DNA of 64,000 bases from the NCBI GenBank assembly GCA_008729055.1, contig SDUX01000002.1:6487485-6551484 (forward strand), given 5' to 3'. Positions 11,483-22,133 of the stretch are shown in pieces (position 1 is the first letter of the stretch; every line of letters starts with the position of its first letter). Made by a program: the position numbers and the translations under genes. The notes under the pieces were generated by a model. That model saw only the letters and a program-made list of their open reading frames with translations. It did no database searches and was not told the DNA's origin. The stretch comes from Pyropia haitanensis (taxonomy: Eukaryota; Rhodophyta; Bangiophyceae; Bangiales; Bangiaceae).

Positions 11483-11566
11483 CCAAGCCCTCTGAACCCA
11501 CACTGCGACTTGGGCCTGCAGCATCCCAAGCCCTCTGAAGCCACATTGCGACCTCGCTGCACTTGA
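11483..11566. repeat. 42-bp tandem duplication
   Basis: CCAAGCCCTCTGAA begins both copies (11483 and 11525); the copies differ at several positions. No function evident. Confidence 0.7.
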
Positions 11567-11581
11567 CTTGCATTTGTTGCC

Positions 11582-11989
11582 ATGGTCTCCTACAGCACCA
11601 GCTTTGCCAGAGAGAAATACACTTCGTTGTACGCGCACATTCGCAAAAAAATGGATGCCTCATACTGGCCGCTGGAAGCTGCCGCTCCGTTGTCGGGGAT
11701 GGGGGCGGGGGGGTGGCGGCCTCACCTTATCAGGGGCGACGCTGGAGGGGGCGACCCCGGCCCCCACCAGCTGCCGCATTGTCATCGGGGGTCGAAGGTA
11801 CTCGTGAGGGAGACGCTGGCCGTCACATGGCTACTGAAAGCGGGAAGCCGTCGGGGGCGGGGGAGAGGCGGGGAAGAGGTGGGTCTGGACTATCTGCCAC
11901 ACTGCCGCCTTGTGAGGAGGGTCTTCAAGGGGGGGATGTTCGCGACTCGATGCCTTTTTGTCGCGCTAGCTAGGGTCGTGGTCGTGTGA
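11582..11989 (+). CDS. Small unrecognised open frame, 135 codons
   Basis: Begins MVSYSTSFAREKYTSLYAH at 11582. A segment RETLAVTWLLKAGS faintly recalls the helical start of PIF/Harbinger-type transposases, but no catalytic residues are visible and the frame has mixed codon character. It lies in an AT-richer island. A transposase remnant, or a chance frame, is more likely than a working gene. Confidence 0.2.
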   Translation: MVSYSTSFAREKYTSLYAHIRKKMDASYWPLEAAAPLSGMGAGGWRPHLIRGDAGGGDPGPHQLPHCHRGSKVLVRETLAVTWLLKAGSRRGRGRGGEEVGLDYLPHCRLVRRVFKGGMFATRCLFVALARVVVV

Positions 11990-14915
11990 ACAGCACGGGC
12001 GGTGTCGGCCGGGCACTCCGACAGAGAAAGGTCGCGGGCGTTGGGTCGTCATTGGTGAGTCGGAGTCGGCTAACGGCAACGTAGGTGCCGCCGGCTTCCG
12101 CTCGCAGTCTGTTAGCTACAAGAGGTGTGCGTGTGGTGCGGGTGGGGGGAAGTGCGCGTTGTGACAGTCGGCTGCCTTCGCTCCTCGGGTCGACTTGCGT
12201 GTTGATATCAGGTCGCAACAGACTTTGGAGACGGGAGGGTATGACAACGTGAGGCCGTATCGTCCTCGCTGAATGGGCAACCGCTGTGCAATGGGCTTCC
12301 TGTGTGGGCCATCTGGTGTGCTTAGGTCCGAGTCAGTCCATCAAGTCGGACAAGCAGCACGAAATGAAGGGTTCTCTGGTCGGGTGTACCCAGTAGTTTC
12401 TCAAAGGTCAGGTCACATAGCGATGCACGTTCCCGAAACTGTGCTTCATTCCAGGGTAACTGTGGCCCACTTAGAGCACATCCAACAATGCCAGGATGGT
12501 CGCGAATACGTACACGTGGCTCTCATATTTGCTGGATGGGGTTCGAACGCTCAGCAGTCAATACAAACGGCCACATGACGCCCCAACGGCAGGCCATATA
12601 TGACGAATCTGATTCATATATTTTTGGTAAGTACTCTGCATATTCGGATCGCAGGATGGGGTTGGTCTCTCCTGCGCCCCATTTTGTGCGAGAATGGGGA
12701 GCGAGCGGGACCATCCCCATCCTGTTGGCGACCTGTGAAACGAAATCGGACCAATGGGGTGACTGAAACGTGGCTGTGGACGATCGCGGGCTCGCATCCC
12801 AGCTGCTTCTCTGATCCCGATTTGAAGCTACATTCGAGGAATGGGGTTGGGTCTTTGTTCTCCCACCGGCGTGAACCCATCCTTCCGCCTTTTCGGCTAG
12901 TCTGCGCCCCGTTCTATACAAGTCCTGCAAGACCGGTTGGGGCACGCCCCAACAGAAATGGGCATCCAACCAGAAGCGCGCACGTGTTCGCTGAAATGAA
13001 TTATTTAACCGTTGGTCCCGACGTTGCTGGATGTGCTCTTACGCATGCGTTGCACGTCCCGTGCACAGGGCCGAGGCAGACTTCCGTGCATCGCCACACG
13101 ACCCACGCGTTTGTGCGGCCGCCGCCGCGGCGGCGGCACGGCGGCCGCGGCGTGCGCGGGGCGGGCGCGTAGCGAAGGCGGTTGAGAAGCCGCGGTCCGC
13201 GCAGTGCTAACATTCTCGAGGGCACATCCGCTGCGCGCCACACAACCGCGGATCATCCGACAAATCGGAAGACGAACTAGGCCGAAATATTATTGGACGT
13301 TTCAGTTCGGTGCTATCCATACGTAACTCGAATTTTTTCGCATTGGCAGGCAAGGACCGAGAACCGGGCACGCGAGTCGACTCGAGAATGGAGTGTGCAC
13401 ATGAGACGGCACCTCTCCATGCCATAAGACTTCCAGATCTAGTCGAATGGCAGCAGTCGCAGATCAGTCCTGGTCGGCGGCGCCAGGCCGGCTGCAGGCC
13501 GGCTGGGTAGGTCGCGGGGCGCGGGCGGGGCTGCGCTGGCCGCGGTGAGCGGGCGGGGCAGAGCAGGCTGGCGTACGCGGGCGGTGCTGGTCGCGTCGCG
13601 GTACACCACGTGATGCGAGAAAGAAACTTCCAACGGGGTCCGCTCGATCGCAGCTCTCACGCTAGACGTTGACGTCCCCCCACCCCCCACCCCCTCTCAC
13701 CTCCCTGCTCCCCGCCCCGCTCCCTGCCAGTGAAAAACACAAGAAAAATACCAGACCAACAGAGTGAAGAGAAAAAACGGAGGGGAAGGTGGCCTCGACA
13801 CAAAACGCGGGAAAGAAGACGAGTGATCGTGCGTAAACGTACGTATGCCTCGACTGCGAGGCGAGAGAAACTGGCGTGTCCGTCTCGGACAGCAACAACG
13901 ACTCAAACGGGGCTGCCGGCAGGTACAGGTGACGAGTAGCTACGTCGTGCACGAGGCTGGCGAGGCGCGGCAGGATCGGCGCAGGCGGAGGGGCACACGC
14001 AGGGGGGGGCGCACGGGCACGTTGCGGTCGCGTCGCGGCTCTCCGCAGCGCGCGCCCTAGCTGTGGCGCCCCCCACGTCAAGTCCAGTTCACACTGTATC
14101 ATTCGCCCCCTTTGCCACCTCCCGACCATCATCCGCGTCCCGCTCCTCCATCCCATCCCAAGAACGACCCGTCGCGGGACCCAAACCCCCAAGGCACGTC
14201 ACGGACTACGAGCGACTGCCGCAGCCACCGGTGCGGCGGGCGACCGCCGCCATTGCCAGCGCGACGGACGGCCAACCCCTCCCCACTCTGCACGTGCGGG
14301 CGCCCACCGCCGCACGCTGGAGTGGCTCATCGACACGCGCGCACGGCACAGCCGGCCTGGTGCCCCGTCACCGCGCCGACGCCCTACCCGACGGGCAAGC
14401 CACGGGCTTGCGTCCACACCGCTGGCCGCCCGTGTCGCCGATTCGCTCGCTCCTGGCACCTCCGTCCTTGACCCGCACGAGCGGCCCTGCGAGTGCGGTC
14501 CGTCTCCATCTCTATCCGCCGGCCTCCCTGGTTGTCCACCAACCGTTGCGGGCGTTGCTGTCTTGCGAGGTCCCCGCCCGGCTCTGACCGCCGCGGTTTT
14601 TTATCCAGGCGAATTAAGGACGACGAACACGTTTGGATTGAAATCCGGGCTGTTCACGCGATTCGCAGGCGGACCGCTCCCATCCAAACGAATCCGTGAT
14701 CTGACTGACGCCCCCGCGCCGCGGCCGCGGCGGCGTCGGCTTTCCTCGCCACCGCGGCAATGGCGGCGGCCGCGTGGCGCGGGCGGCGGCTGTCTGGCCG
14801 CCGCGGTCGCGGCGGCGCGCGGCACCGGCGCGGCGTGGACCTGTGTGGCGGCGGCGCGCGGCGGCGGCGGCGGCGGCGGCCTGTGGCGGCGGCGGCGGCG
14901 GCCGCCGCCGCCGCG

Positions 14916-15171
14916 CTGGACGGCCGGCATCCGTCGGGGCGGCGGCGGCCGCGGCGCTGGACGGCCGCGGAGTGGCCGGGCGGCGGCGGCGGCGCCGCGC
15001 TGGACGGCCGCAGAGTGGCCGGGCGGCGGCGGCGGCGCCGCGCTGGACGGCCGCATAGTGGCCGGGCGGCGGCGGCGGCGCCGCGCTGGACGGCCGCAGA
15101 GTGGCCGGGCGGCGGCGGCAGCGCCGCGCTGGACGGCCGCAGAGTGGCCGGGCGGCGGCGGCGGCGCGGCG
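14916..15171. repeat. 43-bp GC-rich tandem array, about six copies
   Basis: The marker CTGGACGGCCGC starts at 14916, 14957, 15000, 15043, 15086 and 15129, so the period is 43 (first interval 41). Units continue GAGTGGCCGGGCGGCGGCGG. The period is not a multiple of three, which argues against coding. It ends about 360 bases upstream of the dehydrogenase start and could be upstream regulatory DNA or a minisatellite. Confidence 0.85.
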
Positions 15172-15531
15172 GCGCGCGGCGGCTGGCCATGGTGCCGCCC
15201 CGCGCCGCCCGCCGCCCGCCGCCCGCCGCTCGCCGCGCGCGCGGCGCCGCGTGTTGCGCTTGGTTCCCCCCGCGGGCGTTAAATGCCCCCGCGGGTGCGC
15301 CGCTCCGCCCACCATCCGCCGCCCCACCAAGCGCACCTCCTGCCCCCTGCCCCCCCCCCCTGCCCCCTGCCCCCTGCCCCCCCCCGCCTGCCCCCTGCCC
15401 ACTGCTGCTCGCCGCTCGCCCTTGCGCTGCCTGCCCCTCGCCCCCCCCCCCCCCCCCCACTCCCCACCGACCGGAACGCGCGCACCCCCCCCCCCCCTGC
15501 CCCCCCCCCTGCCCCCCCTGTCCCCGTCGGC

Positions 15532-16386
15532 ATGGCGCCCAAGGTGGCCCTCGTGACGGGCACGAGCAGCGGCATTGGGCTGGCCACGGCGGTGCAGCTG
15601 TGCCAGGCGGACTTCACCACCTACGCCACCGTCCTCTCCCTGGACGACGCGGCGGAGCTGACGGCGGCCGCCGAGGCGGCCGACGTCTCGGCCCGCCTGC
15701 ACGTCATTGAGATGGACGTGCGGGACGACGCGTCGGTGGTCAAGGCCGTCAACAAGCTGCTCGCCGACACGGATGGCGTCCTGGACTTTGTCGCCGCCAA
15801 CGCCGGCTTTGGCGACATGACGCCGCCCGAGTCGGGGGGGGTGGACGTGTACCACGCCAACATGGACGTCAACCTGTACGGCGTGGTGCGGCTGGCCAAC
15901 GCGGTGCTGCCGACGATGCGCGCGGCGCGGGCGGGGCGCTTCTTCGCCACGTCGAGCATCGCCGGCATGGTCGCGCTGCCCATGACGCCCGTGTACAACG
16001 TGACCAAGTTTGCGCTCGAGGGCTACATTGAGACGATGGCCGCCTCCTACGCGCCGATCGGCGTGCACTTTGGCGTCGTCGCGCCGGGGCCGGTCAACTC
16101 GGGCTTCCACGCCGCGATGACGCGGGACCCCACCGGCGTCGTCCCGCCCGAGCTGGAGCCCGTCGACGCGGCGCTCAAGGTGTTTCTCGGCAACCTGATG
16201 GCCGACGCGCAGACGCCCGCCGAGGTCGCCCCGTACTTTGTGCGCGCCGCCACCGACGCCGAGCCGTGCCTCCGGTACATGACGTACGAGCCCATCGCCA
16301 AGCTGCTCGGCGGCAAGTTTGCCGACATGACGGGGGCGGGCACCGCCGCGGCGTTGCAGGAGATGGTCCAGTCCATGCGTCCGTGA
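15532..16386 (+). CDS. Short-chain dehydrogenase/reductase, 17beta-HSD1/RDH8-like
   Basis: NAD(P)-dependent oxidoreductase of the classical SDR family, 284 codons, single exon. The cofactor motif TGTSSGIG is at residues 9-16, NAG follows at mid-domain (VAANAGFGD), the catalytic Ser is in FFATSSIAG and the catalytic pair is YNVTK, with APGPVNSG after it. The layout TGTSSGIGLATAVQL with TYATVLSL resembles 17beta-hydroxysteroid and retinol dehydrogenases (SDR28C type), which act on hydroxyl/keto groups of lipids; the substrate here is unknown. The ATG at 15532 (GGCATGG) was chosen because the SDR fold begins at once with PKVALVTG. The upstream open frame (from 15283) is poly-Pro/C-run sequence and is probably untranslated. 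No frame breaks. Confidence 0.9.
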   Translation: MAPKVALVTGTSSGIGLATAVQLCQADFTTYATVLSLDDAAELTAAAEAADVSARLHVIEMDVRDDASVVKAVNKLLADTDGVLDFVAANAGFGDMTPPESGGVDVYHANMDVNLYGVVRLANAVLPTMRAARAGRFFATSSIAGMVALPMTPVYNVTKFALEGYIETMAASYAPIGVHFGVVAPGPVNSGFHAAMTRDPTGVVPPELEPVDAALKVFLGNLMADAQTPAEVAPYFVRAATDAEPCLRYMTYEPIAKLLGGKFADMTGAGTAAALQEMVQSMRP

Positions 16387-17034
16387 GAGCTGGGGGGGGA
16401 GGCAGGGCGGGGGGGGGGGGGGAGGGGGGAGTAGGAAGGCCGCCCACGCCGCTGCAGAGGGGGTGGCCGGCCGCTGCCCGTGGCGGCGCGCGCCCACGGC
16501 GGCCGCGTGCGGGCGGCCGCCGCGCGGCTGACGACTAGGGGAGACCCCGCCACGCGGTGGCGGCGGCGCCGCGGCTCGGCATGAACAAAAAAAAAACGAA
16601 GAGACCGCGGCCGTCGCGGTCTCGCCCTCCTCCCCCCCCCCCCCCCCCTGCCCATTGGGCGGCGCGCGTGGCGTGCGGACCGCGAGTGTGCCTGTGGGGC
16701 CGCTGCCCCCGCCGGTCGCGCCACGGCCGCCGCGGACCAACACGGCTAGGCGGCGGCCACCCCCCCCCCCCCTCCCCCCCCCGCCGCCGCCGCCGCCCCC
16801 ACCCCTGTCGCTAGCTAGTGCCGTCGTCGTCCTTGGCGCCCTTGTCATCGTCGCCGCCGCCGTTGCCGTCGTTGCCGCCGTCGTTGCCGTCGTTGCCGCC
16901 GTCGCTGCCGTCGCCGCCACCGTCGTGGCGGCCGCCACCATCGTTGTGGCGGTTGCCGCCGCCGCCGCGGCGCGGCTGTCCCCGCCGACGGCGGCAGCCG
17001 CGCCACCCCCCGCGCCGCACCCACAGCGGCTGCC

Positions 17035-17065
<31 letters not shown>

Positions 17066-17371
17066 TGCCGCCGCCACCGCGGGCCAACCACCCCCCCCTC
17101 ACCCCACAGCCGCCACCACCGGCGCCGTCCCCCCCCCTCCCCGCCGCCACCCCCCCCCCTCCCCTCCCCTCCCCCCTGCAACGCCGCCGCCGCCGCCGCC
17201 GTCGCCGGTGGTGGCGGCGGCGGACGGATGCGGCCAACCGCGGTGGCGCGCACGGACGGGCGACGCGGGGGGAGGCCCACGGGTTGTCGGGGGGGGAGGG
17301 GGGGGGGAAGGGAGCCGCGGCCGGCGGCGGCCTGCCCGGCGGTGGCGGTGGTGGCGGTGGCGGCGGTGGCG

Positions 17372-17405
<34 letters not shown>

Positions 17406-18037
17406 CGGCGGTGGCGGCGGCGGTGGCGGCCGACCGGGGCGGCGGCGACGCGGCGGCCGACGCTGGTCGGCCGGCTCGGGCGGTGTGGGGCTGCCGCGGC
17501 GGCGCCGCGGGTCGGCCGACGCGGCGTGATGCCGGGGGGAGGGCGGGGGGGCGGGGGGCGGGGGGGGGGGGGGGGGGGGGACTCCACCGCCGGCCCGCCC
17601 GCCGCAGGGCGGAGGCGGCGGCGGCGGCGGCGGCGGCGGCGGGCTGCCGGCGGCGGTGCGGCAGCGTCGGCCGGCGGCGGCGCGGCAGCGTCGGCCGGCG
17701 GCGGCGCCCGCCGCCGCTGTCCGCTCTTGGTTGCCCTTTTTGGTGGGTGCCCGCGCCCGCCCGTCGGTGCCGCCGCCGCCGCCGCCGCCGCCGCGAGTGG
17801 CACGCGCTGTCGCGTCGGCGCGGCGGCGGCTGGCGGCGGCCGCCCCGTCTGTGGCACGCCGCTGACGGTACGGGTACGGGCTCGGGGGTGTGGTCGGCCG
17901 CGGCGGCCGTGACGGGCGGCGGTGGTGGTGGGCGCGGTAGGGGCCGCCTTTTTTTGCTCTTGCTACGGATGTCGTCCACAAGAAGGGACACGCCCACGCA
18001 CCCAAGAAGCAATACAAACAAACAACAAACGCGCGCA
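16387..18037. other. Convergent intergenic region, low complexity
   Basis: Very GC-rich CGG/CCG-type repeats, G and C runs, no recognised gene. The right part (about 17620-18037) is the 3' flank of the ankyrin gene and one arm of the inverted duplication. Confidence 0.5.
16601..16623. other. Perfect 9-bp stem hairpin in 3' flank of the dehydrogenase
   Basis: GAGACCGCG, five-base loop, CGCGGTCTC, just after an A run. Position 215 bases past the stop codon suggests a 3'-end structure; role unproved. Confidence 0.5.
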
Positions 18038-18285
18038 TCACCGCCGCGCGGCCAGCTGCTGCGCTTGCGCCTTGACGATGAAGCTCTCCACAATGGCGAC
18101 CAGGCCGTAACGCGCCCCCCATTCGCCTAACACACACACGGCCATCTCGCGCGGCGCCTGGGTCTCCACAATGCTCACGCCCGTCACACTGTGTGTGTCC
18201 GCGGCCGTCCTTACCACCGCCTCCAGCGCTTGCCGCTTGGCCGCGTCGTCGCCGCGCACGACAAAAGCGACGAGGCGGTCCACCA
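17620..18285 (-). repeat. Arm A of a 4.2-kb-spaced inverted duplication
   Basis: Reverse complement of 22456 to about 23130, covering the last 80-odd codons of the ankyrin gene plus its 3' flank (T-rich TTGTTTGTTTGTAT and the CGG-rich sequence after it). The two arms are nearly identical by eye including non-coding sequence, so the duplication looks recent. The outer boundary near 17620 is approximate. Confidence 0.8.
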
Positions 18286-20314
18286 GCTCGGCGGTGGACC
18301 AGTCCGCAGCGCCCGTGAAGAAGGTGGCGTCGGTCGGCCGTGGGGCGGGCGCCACCACACCCACCGCGGCCGCCGTGGCGGGTGCCGGCACAGGCGCGAC
18401 GCCGGCGGGCGGCGTCTCCAGCCGCGACGCCCCACCGCCGCGGCGCGCTTCGACCTCGTCGACGAGGATGTCCGCCGCCGCGTCCCGCATCGCGCCCTTG
18501 GCGTCGCCCAGCGAATCGCTGTCTGGGTCCGATGCCGTCCCACCGGCCTCACCGCCACACGCCGTGTCGCCGGTCGTACCTGCAACGCCCTCACTGTCCG
18601 CGTTTGATGCCATCCCACCGGCCTCACCGCCGCCCGCCGGGTCGCCTGTGGCGTCTGCGACGCCATCCCCGTCCACGACGGTCGGGAGCTCGAGCTCACA
18701 CGCAGCCCAGCCGAGGCGCTCCTCCAACTGGGCGAGCGACTCAAAAGGCGACATGGCCGCCCGCAACTCATCTCCCTGGGCTGGGGTGAGCTTGGCCTCC
18801 GCGTCACGGACGAGCGACAACACGTGCCGTGCTGCAGCCATGTCGGTGGGGTCTGCCATGTAGGCCGTAAAAGCCGTCGCCACGGCGGCGCCGTCCGACA
18901 GTTCTGCCACTACATCTATCGTCACGGCCAAGACGTTGCCGACGACGGGTGTGAGGCAAGCCGCAATCTTAGCCGCGGCCTTGATGAGCGCGACCTTGCG
19001 GTCGTGCGCCGCCTTGTCCACAAGGTACTGCCGCATGGTATTGAGCTGATCAAAGGCCTCATACAGCAGCTTGGCCGTGCGGTCGGCCCTCTCCTCCACG
19101 TCGATGAGTCGCTTGTGGAACGCCATCAGCTCAGCGTAGAAGGTGGCGTGCAGCTCCAAGCTTGTATCTATAATCGAGACGTGCAGGGGTTCGAGCACGC
19201 CCTTTTCCGACGCGTCCCGCACGATCGCGCCGACGACGTGCCGGTCACACGGCGTGACCACCCCCATCGTCGGGGTATACACCCGCCGGTACCAGTCGAT
19301 GCGCCGAGCGACCGTCTCGGTCGGGGACTCGCCCGCAAAGACGCCGACACGGGCGGCCAAGAGCAGCAGGTGGTGCGCCCGCACGTGCCACCGCACGTCC
19401 CGCTCACGCGGCGGCGTCAACGCCGTGATGAGGGCGCCCACCGTCAGCGCGGTGGGGTCAGCCACGAACCCGTCGTAGGCGGCTTGGAGGTCGACCAGGC
19501 TCTGGTCCACGGCACTCACTACAGCGACGGCGGCCCCAACAGCGCTGGTCGCGCCGACCGCCATCCGCCACGCGTCCTTGGCGGCCTGGCGCTCCTGCTC
19601 CGTCATGGGACGTGTCTGGTCAAGAATCTTATGGCGCCAACGAGCTTTGCCTGGCAGAGCAGCGCGCATCGGGCTCGGGCGGAGGTCATAGGGGATGGAA
19701 GAGCCCCACTTGAGCAGAACCGGCACGACTTGCAGTTTGTCAGACAGGATCGCCATACGCAGCGCCGTTGAACCTTTGATTGTGGCCGCGTCTACGTCCG
19801 CGTTTGCGCGCAGCAGCACTTCCACGACGTCTGCCTTGTCATTGTAAGCCGCCATGTGCAGCGGCGTCCACCCGTCTTTGTCCCTTGCGTCCACGTCGGC
19901 GTTAGCGCGCAGCAGCACGTCCGCGACTTTTGGGTAGCCGTAGACAGCCGCCTTGTGCAGCGGCGTTTCCCCAGCATTGCTCTTAGCGTCCACCTCGGCG
20001 TTGGCGCGCAGCAGCACGTCGGCGACGTCTGCCTTGTCAAAGTAAGCCGCCCAGTGCAGCGGCGTGTTCCCGCGACTGTCCTTTGTGTCCACGTGGGCCT
20101 TGGCGCGCAGCAGCACGTTCACGACGTCTGCCTTGCCACGGACAGCAGCCTCGTGCAGCGGGGTGTAACCATTATCGTCGACAAACCACGCCAGGCTCGG
20201 CGTGTTTGCCAAGGCCGCCTCCACCGCCGCCACATCCCCACCTCGCGCCGCGCCCAAAAAGGCACGTCCCGCCCAGTCGTCCGCCCCCTGACCGCTCGGT
20301 TCGCCACCCGCCAT
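18038..20314 (-). CDS. Ankyrin-repeat protein with unrecognised coiled-coil/hydrophobic C-terminal region
   Basis: About 758 aa from MAGGEPSGQG (20314). About five or six ankyrin repeats occupy residues 15-200 (GYTPLHEAAVRGKADVVNVL, NTPLHWAAYFDKADV, ETPLHKAAVYG, WTPLHMAAYNDKADV). After them comes a region of about 240 residues with no family I recognise. It starts LVDLQAAYDGFVADP, continues RAHHLLLLAARVG, then a likely coiled coil (ELMAFHKRLIDVEERAD) and a hydrophobic Gly-containing segment (LIKAAAKIAACLTPVVG). The same order is seen in the second ankyrin protein at 29554. A Gly/Ser/Asp-rich linker follows, then a C-terminal domain containing DDAAKRQALEAVVRTAAD and VCVLGEWGARYGLVAIVES. No catalytic motif is visible. 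Inferred role: protein-protein adaptor, possibly membrane-associated. The 3' end is duplicated at 22456. Confidence 0.85.
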   Translation of the reverse strand: MAGGEPSGQGADDWAGRAFLGAARGGDVAAVEAALANTPSLAWFVDDNGYTPLHEAAVRGKADVVNVLLRAKAHVDTKDSRGNTPLHWAAYFDKADVADVLLRANAEVDAKSNAGETPLHKAAVYGYPKVADVLLRANADVDARDKDGWTPLHMAAYNDKADVVEVLLRANADVDAATIKGSTALRMAILSDKLQVVPVLLKWGSSIPYDLRPSPMRAALPGKARWRHKILDQTRPMTEQERQAAKDAWRMAVGATSAVGAAVAVVSAVDQSLVDLQAAYDGFVADPTALTVGALITALTPPRERDVRWHVRAHHLLLLAARVGVFAGESPTETVARRIDWYRRVYTPTMGVVTPCDRHVVGAIVRDASEKGVLEPLHVSIIDTSLELHATFYAELMAFHKRLIDVEERADRTAKLLYEAFDQLNTMRQYLVDKAAHDRKVALIKAAAKIAACLTPVVGNVLAVTIDVVAELSDGAAVATAFTAYMADPTDMAAARHVLSLVRDAEAKLTPAQGDELRAAMSPFESLAQLEERLGWAACELELPTVVDGDGVADATGDPAGGGEAGGMASNADSEGVAGTTGDTACGGEAGGTASDPDSDSLGDAKGAMRDAAADILVDEVEARRGGGASRLETPPAGVAPVPAPATAAAVGVVAPAPRPTDATFFTGAADWSTAELVDRLVAFVVRGDDAAKRQALEAVVRTAADTHSVTGVSIVETQAPREMAVCVLGEWGARYGLVAIVESFIVKAQAQQLAARR

Positions 20315-21113
20315 GGTGGGCCTACCCCCCGTGCCGGTCTCGCGGCGGCCCCTCCCCCCGTCGACTGGCCAGCGCGGGCGGCTCGCGCAGCGGAACACGC
20401 AGTCGACCGATCCCCGCCGGCAGCCGCGGCGCCGCGGCCCGGCGCGCGGCCCGCGTCAGCGGCAGTGCCGGCGGCAGCAGCGACGGCGTCAGCGGCGGGG
20501 GCGGCGGCAGCAGCGACGGCGTCAGCGGCGGGGGCGGCGGCGGCGATTTGCCGCGGCGGCAGCCGACGAACGGGCGGGCGGGCGGGCGGGCGGGAGGGCG
20601 GGTGGGTGGGGCGGGCGGGCGGGAGGGCGGGTGGGTGGGGCGGGCGGGCGGGCGGGCGGGAGGGCACGCACGGACCGCGCAGGTACGGCCACACGCACGG
20701 TGGGGGATGGGGAGCGACGGCGCCGCCGCCGTCGGATGCCGGCCGCCCGCCGCGTGCGGGCGGCCAAATATAGGACGGCCGGCCGCGCGCGCCGCGATCA
20801 CGCGCGACACGCCCGCGCCGTGCAACCCGTGGGTGGGCGAGGAGGGGGGGGGGGGGTGCCTCGCTGCAGCCAGCGCCGCCGAGCCGCACGCGGCCCGGAG
20901 CGCGCGCCCGCCGACGGCTCTTACGCACGGGCGCGCGCCACCAACACTGGGGGGTGGCCGCGGCGGGCGTCGCGTGGCGGGCTTCTCTACAAGGTCCGTG
21001 TGCTGTTTCGTGACTCCCCTGGACGCGGTCGTTGCTGGACGCTGACGCCGACGTGGGCGGGTGCGCATTGTTGGCGGCGAGGCCGCCGGCGGGCGCTCTA
21101 CGTGCGGCGCTGC
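20315..21113. other. Upstream of ankyrin gene 1
   Basis: GC-rich with GGGCGGGCGG-type repeats at about 20570-20660; no gene recognised. It holds the presumed promoter of the minus-strand ankyrin gene. Confidence 0.45.
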
Positions 21114-21708
21114 GCTGTGGTGCTTAAAGGGAGGTTCAGGAATCGGCCCGAAATCGTGTTTGCGGGTTGCGCACTCTTTTGTGGACCCCCTCTCACGGTA
21201 CGATGCGCCCCAGTTTTCTCTATTTTTTTTGCCTATCTCCTGTGGTCATGCCGTCGGTCGACATACACCCTGCGTACCACCATTACGTGAAGCACCGTAA
21301 ACAGAGCTACAAGAGCATGTCAGAGAGCAGGGTGTATGTCGCCCGACCGTCACCGTCCTGTGCGCCCCACAGCAGCTGTCAAAAACACCCAGCAGAAAAT
21401 TGTGGAATCCACAAAAAACCTGTGGACAGGGCCTCAGAACACGCTTTCTCCCAGGAAGCCGCCGGGCCTTAGAAGAGTACTGATTGGCTTGTGACCGGGG
21501 GCACCACGCGTGCTGAGTGATAATTGGCTGATGCACTCGAGGGCCGCGCGGTGCTCCGCAAAGTTTTGCACATGGCCCACAGCGGATCCGCAAAATCCGA
21601 GAGAAAACGCGTTCCACAACCATCCTGGCCACCGTCTGTGGACTCGTCTGCGGGCCCCGCAACAGGGCAAAACAGGCTTTTCCTGAACCTCCCTTTAAGC
21701 ACCACAGC
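21114..21708. mobile_element. 595-bp TIR element, non-autonomous (MITE-like)
   Basis: Ends are inverted repeats of about 29 bases: GCTGTGGTGCTTAAAGG at 21114 and its complement CCTTTAAGCACCACAGC ending at 21708, continuing inward with GAGGTTCAGGAA. Flanks are GCTGC (21109-21113) and GCTGT (21709-21713), a near-perfect 5-bp target duplication. An internal inverted pair GACATACACCCTG / CAGGGTGTATGTC sits at about 21258-21343. No transposase frame. The termini resemble those of the palindromic element next to it. Confidence 0.75.
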
Positions 21709-21758
21709 GCTGTACGCACGCGCATGGGCAGTGTCCGCCACGACGGGCGGTGCGCTGC

Positions 21759-22133
21759 GCAGTGGGTGCTAAACCGTCTCAAAGAAAACCTGCTTTTCCG
21801 TTGCTTGGCCCGGCCCGCAAGCGGTTGTCAACGCCTGTTTTGACAGTGTGAGGCCTGCTTTTTCTCGGTTTTTTTGTTTTTGACTCACATGGGTGCCTTT
21901 CGGTCCATCGACGGAGTGCTTCTCACACGGAGAAGAAGCGCCCGCGCAGTGCGCTTCTTCTCCATATGAGAAGCACTCCGTCGATGGACCGAAAGGCACC
22001 CATGTGAGTCAAAAACAAAAAAACCGAGAAAAAGCAGGCCTCACACTGTCAAAACAGGCGTTGACAACCGCTTGCGGGCCGGGCCAAGCAACGGAAAAGC
22101 AGGTTTTCTTTGAGACGGTTTAGCACCCACTGC
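21759..22133. mobile_element. 375-bp foldback (palindromic) element
   Basis: Almost the whole element is one inverted repeat centred near 21946, arms about 180 bases, with a short central loop between GGAGAAGAAGCGC and GCGCTTCTTCTCC. Outer ends are GCAGTGGGTGCTAAACC and its complement. Flanking pentamers are GCTGC (left) and GCTGG (right), four of five matching. Because of the symmetry, near-identical 76-codon frames (MPFGPSTECFS...) are read on both strands; these are a by-product, not genes. The same terminal sequence bounds the element inside the subtilase at 46847. Confidence 0.88.

Larger units (their letters stand above)
10801..14915. other. Gene-poor stretch with AT-richer islands
   Basis: 10801-11170 is GC-rich. 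From 11283 to about 13440 the base composition drops toward balanced, unlike the flanks, and open frames look non-coding. 13660-14060 is purine/pyrimidine-biased and could be untranslated sequence. 14063-14587 carries an unrecognised open frame with no domain. The islands may be decayed mobile elements. Confidence 0.4.

Noticed and set aside
12536..12560. GGTTCGAAC as a tRNA T-loop
   Set aside because: No matching T stem, anticodon arm or acceptor stem can be drawn around it.
14614..18093. 1159-codon minus-strand open frame
   Set aside because: It runs antisense through the dehydrogenase and CGG repeats and contains no domain; a compositional shadow.
21769..22123. Paired 76-codon frames MPFGPSTECFS... 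on both strands
   Set aside because: They are mirror products of the palindrome arms, with no codon bias or similarity to known proteins.
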